Translations under genes and position numbers: made by a program
Notes under the pieces: model-generated
What the model saw: only the letters and a program-made list of their open reading frames with translations
Databases searched by the model: none
What the model was told of the DNA's origin: nothing
NCBI GenBank assembly: GCA_964398215.1
Contig: CAYNNP010000036.1
Coordinates: forward strand, 1-38,678
Direction of reading: 5' to 3'
Origin: CAYNNP01 sp964398215
GTDB taxonomy: Bacteria; Planctomycetota; Planctomycetia; Pirellulales; Pirellulaceae
Length of the DNA stretch: 38,678 bases
Shown here: positions 23,712-31,171 of the stretch, piece by piece
Position numbering within the stretch: position 1 is the stretch's first letter
How the letters are laid out: the number at the start of each line of letters is the position of its first letter

Positions 23712-26692
23712 TCACCTTCGATAAGGTTAACTTTGCTCGGATGGTCGAATTGGAACAAGCTAGAACTGTTTTCTACGATCATGACGCGGGCATCTGTGTC
23801 TAAGTCATGAAATGCTTGAGTCGTACCACTTGGCCAAGTTACGACGAGTTCGTCAATTGTAGTCTTACTGCCGAGACCGAAGTGGATAGTTGCTTCGTTT
23901 CGGCAGAGGTACCCGTCACCGCCAACTAACCATGCGGATCGAGTTAGGTCGCCTGCTGTGATGGTGATTTTTGTCCCAACAGCATCTCGCTCGTTTGTGA
24001 CGCCAACCAATTGGATTGTTAAATAGTGGTTTTGATTTGGCGTTCGGTTCGCTATCAGTGCTGTTGGCTTCCCCAAATGGGTAACTAGCAAATCTTCTTT
24101 TCCGTCTTGGTCGAAATCGAAACGCATCATGCCCCTGCCAAGGTACTTTCCTTGCCAATAGTTCGATGAATCTCGCACTGACGTGAGCGCGAATTTCTTT
24201 CCAGTATTCGCAAACAATTGGGGGCTTTGTTCCAGCGGTTCACCTGGGGCTTTTTCAATGTTGCCATTTGTGACAGCAAGGTCTGGCAGACTGTCGTTGT
24301 CGTAGTCAATGGCTTGGCATCCAAATCCGAGTACCGAAGAACTGTCACGTTGAATACCGAATTGAACACAGCGATCTTGAAAGTTCCCTTCGCGATTCAT
24401 GAACAAACTGGCTGATTCCTGATAGAAGTTTGTAATGTGGATGTCTTGAAATCCATTGCGATCAAAGTCTGCAACCGCAATTCCCATTGATGCGGTAGAC
24501 GTTCCACCGTGTCCGTACGCACAGCCTCGGATGGGCGCTACGTCAGTCCAAGTGTTTCCATCTCCACGCACCCACAGATGGTTCGGCCTGATGTCGTTTC
24601 CAACAAAAATTTCGTTACCAGGTTTCGAGTCCCAGTTTGCGATCACGACTCCCAACCCTGTGCTTTTCGCTTTTTCTGTATCGCTAACTAAAACTGGCTT
24701 CATTGATCCATCCCCACCATTCACGGTTATCTGGTCAACGCCAGGGACAAATGAAGCCGGCGATACAGTCAGAATGTTTCCATCATCACCCACTTCGGGA
24801 CGGTCCAACATTGACGCATCTTTGACATAGTGCAATGCAACCAAATCCGGTAGTTGATCGCCTGTGACGTCTCCCATTGCCACAGAACTGGCAAGAATTT
24901 CTAGCTTAGGGTCAACGTCGAATTCAGTTCGCGCAAATGTGCCGTCTCCGTTGTTGATCAAAAGCAATTTCCTGCCAATGTCATTGACGACTAAATCGGG
25001 AAAGCCGTCTTGGTTCCAGTCACCGCTGGTAACACCAATCGAATATCGACGATCAACTAATTGCGACACCATAGTCACGTCAGAAAATCGCCCATCCTGA
25101 TTGGAATACAGAAGGTTCGACTCTTTTGCCTCACCGTTTTTAGGAGCAACACCGCCCTGAGCCAGAAAAACGTCGACCCAGCCATCTCGGTTGTAGTCCA
25201 GTGCTGCGGCGCCGCCACCAAGCGACTGGAAAAGAGCAAAGCGAAACGGCTGTTCCTCGGCTGCCACCTGATAAGTGTGTGAGAGCCCAACAGATTCTGC
25301 AACATCCTCAAAAACAGCTTTCGTGGCGACGAAAGTGCTGGCTGCTTGTTTTGGCAGCGTTGGCGAACCTTGGCTTGAGAAATCTAGTTTTGGAAGTGCG
25401 TAAGTTTCGAGTTCCAATCCACAGAGTCTTTGTTGTTGCGACGGAAATGACGTTTCCGATGCGATGATCTTTTTACGGACGCGGTCCAGCGATTGTAGCG
25501 CGTCTTGTGATTTTCTTTCCTGCAGGGATTGGAACAGACGCCAGGTCACGGCTTCCAAGGGGCGGTCGAGCGCTTCGAGTCCTGTGCAAACCGTTTCATA
25601 CAAATCGAGCGGCGGCGTCTGGGACTCTCCAATCTTGTTGCTGGCAAGTGTTACCTCGCGCTGTCTGACATAGCGATCCATCCATTTTTCCGCGAGCGCA
25701 TTTTCGCCAATCGCCGTCAACGCCTGGTTAATGCGTCGCATTGAGTTAGCATCAGTTGGATCACGATCAATGGCTTCAGCGAGTGCTCGAATAGCAGGTT
25801 CGAACTCCTGTTTCCCAAGCAAGTCGGCACCCAGTGCAGCCCAGAATTCGGCATAGTTCTGAGTTGACTCATTGACAGCCGATTTCCACCACTTGAATCG
25901 AGCATCGTCTTGAGCTTCCGATGCCAAGAGTCCGTAGAAGGCAAGAACGGATGGTTTTACGTCTGGACGCTGAACTTCATCATCCAGTGTCTCAACGGCT
26001 TTTTGGAAGCGACCGGCTGTGTAGAAAACACGGGCTTGTGCTGCCGGCCCAATGGGAAAGTATGGGCGATCGTTGGGAGCAGGTTCATTGGGGTCGTTAA
26101 AGATTGCATGGCCAATGACCATCAAGGCATGCAACTCGTCCTGTTTGATGTTGCCAAGCTTGCAGAGTTCACGAATGTGCGTTGCAGCCTCGTGCCGCCG
26201 ACCTTGACGGTTGTAAAGGTAGGCGAGTTGCCGATGCGCATTTGACGCGGCTGGAACCGCATTTAGTATTTTTCGGTATCCTTGTTCAGCTGCCTCGTAT
26301 CTTTCAAGTGCCATTTGCCAATCTGCGCTTTGCCCAATTGCAGGCAGGCCAGCTTCGGGATGGTCTTCAGGGATTCCGCTAAGCAGATCAACAGCGTCAG
26401 CCAGTTTTCCTTGACTGGCCTGGATATTCGCAAGCTGAAAGACGACTTCCACATCCGCAGGATTGGAAATCAGTATCGGCAACAGTGTGTCGGCTGCTTC
26501 TTGAGCTTGCCCTTGGCTCATAAGTTGATCTGCGGTCTCTAACCGTTCATCACGAGTCAGTTTTTTGGGCTGAACAGATTGCGATGAGTTCGCCGGGGCG
26601 AGTTTGTTTGATTGGCTTGTATCCGGTGTCGTATTTGCAGAACGCTCACAACCAACCAGTAGCGCCAACGCGACTATAGCAATTCGTATCAT
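23708..26692 (-). CDS. TPR/FG-GAP/ASPIC-UnbV lipoprotein (CRTAC1-like), copy A
   Basis: 994 residues. A lipobox signal (MIRIAIVALALLVGCERS) anchors it to a membrane. Residues about 45-340 are TPR-like helical repeats (MSQGQAQEAADTLLPILISN, then AEQGYRKILNAVPAAS). From about 459 comes a beta-propeller of FG-GAP/VCBS repeats with calcium-type loops (LDYNRDGWVDVFLA, GDWNQDGFPDLVVNDI, FDFDQDGKEDLLVTHLG). An ASPIC/UnbV domain lies at about 884-977 (NERDAVGTKITI, GGDGYLCRNEATIHFGLG, VTWPSG). It shares this plan with the 990-residue protein at 28187 but lacks that copy's Cys-rich propeller insert. An intrinsic terminator ends 12 bases before its ATG, so expression probably depends on readthrough from the pseudopilin gene. 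Binding partner unknown. Confidence 0.88.
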   Translation of the reverse strand: MIRIAIVALALLVGCERSANTTPDTSQSNKLAPANSSQSVQPKKLTRDERLETADQLMSQGQAQEAADTLLPILISNPADVEVVFQLANIQASQGKLADAVDLLSGIPEDHPEAGLPAIGQSADWQMALERYEAAEQGYRKILNAVPAASNAHRQLAYLYNRQGRRHEAATHIRELCKLGNIKQDELHALMVIGHAIFNDPNEPAPNDRPYFPIGPAAQARVFYTAGRFQKAVETLDDEVQRPDVKPSVLAFYGLLASEAQDDARFKWWKSAVNESTQNYAEFWAALGADLLGKQEFEPAIRALAEAIDRDPTDANSMRRINQALTAIGENALAEKWMDRYVRQREVTLASNKIGESQTPPLDLYETVCTGLEALDRPLEAVTWRLFQSLQERKSQDALQSLDRVRKKIIASETSFPSQQQRLCGLELETYALPKLDFSSQGSPTLPKQAASTFVATKAVFEDVAESVGLSHTYQVAAEEQPFRFALFQSLGGGAAALDYNRDGWVDVFLAQGGVAPKNGEAKESNLLYSNQDGRFSDVTMVSQLVDRRYSIGVTSGDWNQDGFPDLVVNDIGRKLLLINNGDGTFARTEFDVDPKLEILASSVAMGDVTGDQLPDLVALHYVKDASMLDRPEVGDDGNILTVSPASFVPGVDQITVNGGDGSMKPVLVSDTEKAKSTGLGVVIANWDSKPGNEIFVGNDIRPNHLWVRGDGNTWTDVAPIRGCAYGHGGTSTASMGIAVADFDRNGFQDIHITNFYQESASLFMNREGNFQDRCVQFGIQRDSSSVLGFGCQAIDYDNDSLPDLAVTNGNIEKAPGEPLEQSPQLFANTGKKFALTSVRDSSNYWQGKYLGRGMMRFDFDQDGKEDLLVTHLGKPTALIANRTPNQNHYLTIQLVGVTNERDAVGTKITITAGDLTRSAWLVGGDGYLCRNEATIHFGLGSKTTIDELVVTWPSGTTQAFHDLDTDARVMIVENSSSLFQFDHPSKVNLIEGD

Positions 26693-26704
26693 GTGTTATT
26701 CAAC

Positions 26705-26739
26705 AAAAAAAGGACATGACCACGGATGTGATCATGTCC
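26705..26739 (-). terminator. Intrinsic terminator after the DUF1559 gene, immediately before CRTAC1-like A
   Basis: On the minus strand a 12-bp stem (26739-26728 with 26723-26712, one G-U pair, 4-base loop) is followed by seven U (26711-26705). The stem sequence is GGACATGATCAC paired with GTGGTCATGTCC. It lies 26 bases past the DUF1559 stop and 12 bases before the next gene's ATG on the same strand, so it can end or attenuate transcription into that gene. Confidence 0.9.
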
Positions 26740-26764
26740 CTAAATTCTAACGTAAAAGCGAAGC

Positions 26765-27997
26765 TTACTGGTTCAGTTGCTCTTCAACTTGCTCTTTGGC
26801 ACCCTTGGTACCCAAAGCACCCCAAAGTCCGTAAGGGCTCGGACGGCCTGCACCACCTTCGGCACCACGACCGTCACCATTGTCACGACCGAATGGCACG
26901 TGATTCTGGTCACCAGCTTCGACAGAATCTGTCATGAAGATAACAGCTCCGTCAGCCATCAAGACATGAGCACCACCTTGGTGGTAGCTAGATGCACTGT
27001 AGGCACCAGCTTTTCCGTGCCAACGCTCGATGTTGTAGCTGTTCGGAGGACGAATGGTGTTGAACGTACTGAATAACGAACGACCATCTGACCATCGACG
27101 ACCACGACCATGATTCACATTGTTGTCGTAGCAAGGCTTGCCACCACAAGCACTCAGGCCACCAGTGCTGGTATCAGTATTGATGAAGGCGGGACGCTCA
27201 GGATCAAGATACTGCTCAGCATTGTTGGGTGGATTGTCCCAAACTGCGTTGTCAAACGCCATAACTGTACCAGCAGCTCGCAGCGTTCGGTCATTCACAA
27301 TGTTCTCACCACACGCAATTGTGTTGGAAAGTCCATCTTGGATGTCACGAAAACGAGTGAAGTGACGTACGCGGAAAACACCACGCGCCCAACGTTCTGT
27401 AGCTTCCTCACCCCAAGAACCACTTGTACTTGGCTCGCCACGATCGTTGACACCATTTTCACCTTGCTCGAAAATTGCATCACCAGCACATGCTGAGTAA
27501 TTGGTGAACGCAACTCTGGTTGAAGTGGCCTGTGTCGGGTCACTTGGACAGCGGAAGGTTGGAACTTGAGTCAACCATGGCTGATAATTCTCATCCCATG
27601 GCACCGGCCCCATCGCTGGGTATGGCGGGTTACGGTCTGAGTTATTGCGGTTCTTGTTAAGCGGGTTTGAAATTCGCTCCCACAATGCTTGTTGCTCAAC
27701 GAATGGCAACGTACCAACCATCCAGCTAAGCGAAAGACGATTGTTATCGTTCGCGGTTGACCCAGCACGGTTGGCTGTACCACCCAAGTTCTGTGGCAAA
27801 CGCTTGTAAGCCGAGTGGTAGTTGTGTAGCGAAAGACCAATTTGCTTAAAGTTGTTACTGCAACTCATTCGCCGGGCAGCTTCACGCGCGGCCTGAACGG
27901 CTGGCAATAGTAGGCCAACCAAGATGCCAATGATGGCAATCACCACCAGCAATTCCACGAGCGTAAAACCTGCTCGTGAAGTACGGGAACTTCTCAT
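26765..27997 (-). CDS. DUF1559 prepilin-like (pseudopilin) protein with H-X9-DG tail
   Basis: 410 residues. The N-terminus is a type IV prepilin/type II secretion pseudopilin signal: basic MRSSRTSRAG, then FTLVELLVVIAIIGILVGLL, with cleavage expected between Gly10 and Phe11 and Glu at the +5 position. AVQAAREAARRMSCSNNFKQ and the large globular DUF1559 domain follow. The C-terminus carries the H-X9-DG motif (SSYHQGGAHVLMADGAVIF). The start is fixed by GGAG at 28004-28007, six bases before the ATG; a longer in-frame start 32 codons upstream would disrupt the signal. It has its own promoter and terminator. These proteins are hugely expanded in planctomycetes and thought to form surface fibres or pseudopilus parts; the function of this one is unknown. 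Confidence 0.93.
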   Translation of the reverse strand: MRSSRTSRAGFTLVELLVVIAIIGILVGLLLPAVQAAREAARRMSCSNNFKQIGLSLHNYHSAYKRLPQNLGGTANRAGSTANDNNRLSLSWMVGTLPFVEQQALWERISNPLNKNRNNSDRNPPYPAMGPVPWDENYQPWLTQVPTFRCPSDPTQATSTRVAFTNYSACAGDAIFEQGENGVNDRGEPSTSGSWGEEATERWARGVFRVRHFTRFRDIQDGLSNTIACGENIVNDRTLRAAGTVMAFDNAVWDNPPNNAEQYLDPERPAFINTDTSTGGLSACGGKPCYDNNVNHGRGRRWSDGRSLFSTFNTIRPPNSYNIERWHGKAGAYSASSYHQGGAHVLMADGAVIFMTDSVEAGDQNHVPFGRDNGDGRGAEGGAGRPSPYGLWGALGTKGAKEQVEEQLNQ

Positions 27998-28035
27998 GAC
28001 GTACTCCAAAGAGAAAATAAAAAAACAGTCGCGCA

Positions 28036-28047
28036 ATGTGCGCACAT
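28036..28047. promoter_or_regulatory. 12-bp perfect palindrome over the DUF1559 transcription start
   Basis: ATGTGCGCACAT overlaps the last two bases of the minus-strand -10 box and covers the expected start point near 28039. This is the classical place for a repressor operator. No regulator gene is adjacent, and the assignment is by position and symmetry only. Confidence 0.4.
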
Positions 28048-28074
28048 CATAGATTGTCGTAAAATTGATGCCAA
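28046..28074 (-). promoter_or_regulatory. Sigma-70-type promoter of the DUF1559 gene
   Basis: On the minus strand TTGGCA (28074-28069), a spacer of exactly 17 bases, then TATGAT (28051-28046). Each hexamer matches five of six consensus bases. The predicted start near 28039 gives a leader of about 40 bases containing the GGAG ribosome-binding site. Confidence 0.65.
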
Positions 28075-28103
28075 ATAGCAAGCCAAACCACACTGATTGG
28101 GGA

Positions 28104-28139
28104 TTAGTGAGCGAATTAATTACGTAGCCACCTCACTAA
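28104..28139. promoter_or_regulatory. Long dyad in the DUF1559/CRTAC1-like B divergent region
   Basis: Perfect half-sites TTAGTGAG (28104-28111) and CTCACTAA (28132-28139) lie 20 bases apart, with AATTAATT (28114-28121) between. The right half occupies the -35 position relative to a TATAAC at 28155-28160 that could be the -10 of the plus-strand gene. The arrangement suits a dimeric or looping regulator. Confidence 0.35.
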
Positions 28140-28186
28140 GCCACCCCGCAGAGCTATAACCAAACACCCCTTTTGGTATATACAGA

Positions 28187-31159
28187 ATGCTTAATGATAG
28201 ACAACTTCCCCGACATGCAGCCAATCGGTTGCGACTTGTGGTTTTTTGTTTGCTGTCCATTGCGGTTGGTTGCGGCAGTAGTAAGGCACCTACCCCAATA
28301 GAACCAGACCAGGCCGTCGGCGACTTTCTTTTGATGTCGAAGCGCGCGATTGCAGAAAAGAATTGGGACGCTGCAGAGACGCAGTTACTAAAACAGTTGA
28401 CCAAGGCTCCAAAAGATTCAGAGGCAATCGCTTTGCTGGCCGAAGTCAAATCGGCGAAGCGTGAGTTCGCTGATGCTGCCGATCTGTACCAGTCATTGAT
28501 CGATTCTCAAGAAAGCCCTGATCGCACTGTGCTGGACAACCTTGCAACAGTAGCGATGCAGGCTGGGCGCCCCTACCAAACACTGTCTGCAGTTCAGGCG
28601 AAGTTACTGAAATTCCCAGGTGATATAGAAGCCAAATACGACATTTGTGGACTGGCGATCATGCTGGGTCAAACGGAGTTGGCAATCGAACCGCTTCGCT
28701 GGTTAGTGCAACATCAACGTGGTGATGCAGATTCATTGCTGGCTCTTGCTGATCCGCAACAGGTTGAACCCGATGTCGTGGTTTGCCAGCGTGCCTTGAA
28801 AAGCTATCCGGCTGACCAGCGTGCAAAGTATGGCATCGCCAAACATGCGGCGATGAAATCGGACTGGCAAAGGGCAGAAGCGTTGCTTCGCCAAGTCACG
28901 GAAGCCCACAAAGATTTCCTGCCCGCCTTTGCCTTGTTAGGACGTTGCCTGGCCGAACAAGAAAAGTACAGCGAGATTCCCGCTTGGTATTCAAGTCTTC
29001 CGCCGGGTATCGACAACAGTCCAGAGTTCTTCATTGCAGCGGGGCTTTGGTCATTGCACCAAAAGCAGCCCAAGCAGGCGGCAAAGGCTTTTTGGGAAGC
29101 GCTGCGCGTTGGTGATCCGTTTCATCCAAGAGCGTTATCTGGATTGGAACAGAGCCTTCGTGTTGGCGGTGATGATGCAAATGCCAAACTCGTTGCTGGC
29201 CTTATTTTGAAAGTTACCAAGTTGCGAGATGCGATCAAAACACACTTGGAGCGCAAGGACCAATCGCAGGCTGCGGCCCTTGCAGTTGCAAATCAGATGT
29301 TGGCGGTCGGACGTTTCTGGGAGGCCGAGGGGTGGGCGCGTATTGCGATGACGCTGCCTCGTGATCACGTTGCCGATGCACGGCAACAGTACATTGCGAT
29401 TCGATCATCCTTGAATGTCAATACTCCTTGGCTTGATCGGTCACAGCTAATTACTTCACAGATCGATGCGACTGGATATCCGGAGGTCGATTGGAAGTCG
29501 TCTCTTGTGGGGCGGAGGCGAATCGTGACATACGGCGCTGACGGTAAATTGCGTTTTTCAGATCAAGCTACTAGTCGTAAGTTGGTACACAATTGCGACA
29601 TTGCTGTTGGAAACAAGGAACCAGGGCATTGGATCTACCAAAGCGCTGGTGGAGGAATCGCTGTGATTGACTACGACTTGGACGGCTGGCCCGATATCAC
29701 GGGAGCCAAGCTTGATGGCCAACCGCTTGACTCTGATTCGGCTGCAAATCAGATTTTTCGCAATTTGAATGGGTCCTTTGAACAAGTAGAACAAACAGGT
29801 TACATCGACACAGGGTTCACGCATGGAATAACAGTTGGCGACTTCAACGGAGATGGATTTCCGGATGTGTTGGACGCCAACTACGGACGAAATAGTTTGT
29901 TCCGGAACAATGGAGACGGGACGTTTTCCGAAGTTGCCAATTTTGGATTCGAGGCAGCGGAATGGACCACTTCTGCGGTAGTCGCTGACATCAATGGTGA
30001 TGGATATGCTGACATCTACGAAGCTGCGTATTGCGAGCCAAACAAGCCGTTGACTCATCGCTGCCGTACTAAAAAACATCGACTCGCGACGTGCTCACCA
30101 TTGCAATTCGAATCGAATACCGATCGGGTCTATCGTGGAAACGGAGACGGGACATTCACGGACGTCACAAAAAAGTGGATGAAACAGACAACCCCTGGTC
30201 GCGGCTTGGGGGTGCTGGTTGGCGAGTTTGACGAACTTCCAGGATTGGATCTTTACATCGCCAACGACATGACTGCAAATCATTTATGGTCGTCAACCGG
30301 TAAGGGACAGCAGTATGGGCTGTCCGAATTGGGTGTTATTCGAGGACTGGGAGTCAATCTTCATTCGCTCTCACAGGCATCCATGGGAATGGCAGTTGGC
30401 GACCCCGACGCAGATGGTGACCTTGACTTCTTTCTCACGCATTTCGCAAATGATCACAACACGTTCTACGAACAGTCTGCGCCGGGAGTTTGGACAGACC
30501 GATCGTTTCAGGTTGGGCTGGCGAATCCATCAATGAATCTGCTTGGCTTTGGAACCGAGTGGGTAGATTTTGACAACAACGGTTCGCTGGAGTTGTTCAT
30601 CACCAATGGTCATGTGGATGACCTAGCGAGTGACAGCATCGCTTACAAAATGCCGGCTCAGGTTTTTATTCAATCAAGCAGTGGTGGATGGGTGGAATCG
30701 GATGTCACCAAGATGGGTGATTACTTTCGCAAAGACCACTTGGGAAGGGCACTGGTCTGTATGGATGCGAACCGAGATGGCCTGCAAGACATTGCGATTA
30801 CTCATGTCTACGAACCAACTTGCTTGTTGATGAATCAGTCCAAGCAGACGGGTAATTGGATACGCTTGGAACTAAAAGCGACCAACTCCCAGCGAGATGC
30901 CATCGGTGCCAAAGTAACCTTTGGATTGGATGGCCATACTTTTGTAAAACAATTGACTGCGGGAGACGGTTACATGTGCACCAACGAACGTTGTATTCAC
31001 ATTGGCACTGCTGCGCACGATGCGATCACCAACGTTCAGATTCAGTGGCCAAGCGGTGCGATCGATCGGCACGGTGATATCGAAGCCGGATCAGGATATA
31101 TCGTGGTCGAAGGCGAAACAGATGCTTTTCGAGTGAACCAATCCAAACGACATCAGTGA
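28187..31159 (+). CDS. TPR/FG-GAP/ASPIC-UnbV lipoprotein (CRTAC1-like), copy B
   Basis: 990 residues. It has a basic start, a hydrophobic segment and a lipobox (LLSIAVGCGSS), so it is a lipoprotein. TPR-like repeats occupy about 50-330 (AIAEKNWDAAETQLLKQL; SDWQRAEALLRQVTEA). The FG-GAP propeller runs from about 455 (VIDYDLDGWPDITGA; GDFNGDGFPDVLDANYG; DINGDGYADIYEAAYC). A Cys-containing insert (CEPNKPLTHRCRTKKHRLATC), typical of the bacterial CRTAC1 family, is present here but not in copy A. ASPIC/UnbV is at about 889-974 (SQRDAIGAKVTF, GDGYMCTNERCIHIGTA, WPSGAIDRH). Starts at ATG 28187, 9 bases after a small inverted repeat (ACCAAA/TTTGGT, 28159-28177) with no clear Shine-Dalgarno site. Divergent from the pseudopilin gene. 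Confidence 0.9.
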   Translation: MLNDRQLPRHAANRLRLVVFCLLSIAVGCGSSKAPTPIEPDQAVGDFLLMSKRAIAEKNWDAAETQLLKQLTKAPKDSEAIALLAEVKSAKREFADAADLYQSLIDSQESPDRTVLDNLATVAMQAGRPYQTLSAVQAKLLKFPGDIEAKYDICGLAIMLGQTELAIEPLRWLVQHQRGDADSLLALADPQQVEPDVVVCQRALKSYPADQRAKYGIAKHAAMKSDWQRAEALLRQVTEAHKDFLPAFALLGRCLAEQEKYSEIPAWYSSLPPGIDNSPEFFIAAGLWSLHQKQPKQAAKAFWEALRVGDPFHPRALSGLEQSLRVGGDDANAKLVAGLILKVTKLRDAIKTHLERKDQSQAAALAVANQMLAVGRFWEAEGWARIAMTLPRDHVADARQQYIAIRSSLNVNTPWLDRSQLITSQIDATGYPEVDWKSSLVGRRRIVTYGADGKLRFSDQATSRKLVHNCDIAVGNKEPGHWIYQSAGGGIAVIDYDLDGWPDITGAKLDGQPLDSDSAANQIFRNLNGSFEQVEQTGYIDTGFTHGITVGDFNGDGFPDVLDANYGRNSLFRNNGDGTFSEVANFGFEAAEWTTSAVVADINGDGYADIYEAAYCEPNKPLTHRCRTKKHRLATCSPLQFESNTDRVYRGNGDGTFTDVTKKWMKQTTPGRGLGVLVGEFDELPGLDLYIANDMTANHLWSSTGKGQQYGLSELGVIRGLGVNLHSLSQASMGMAVGDPDADGDLDFFLTHFANDHNTFYEQSAPGVWTDRSFQVGLANPSMNLLGFGTEWVDFDNNGSLELFITNGHVDDLASDSIAYKMPAQVFIQSSSGGWVESDVTKMGDYFRKDHLGRALVCMDANRDGLQDIAITHVYEPTCLLMNQSKQTGNWIRLELKATNSQRDAIGAKVTFGLDGHTFVKQLTAGDGYMCTNERCIHIGTAAHDAITNVQIQWPSGAIDRHGDIEAGSGYIVVEGETDAFRVNQSKRHQ

Positions 31160-31171
31160 TCTAGCAGCACA

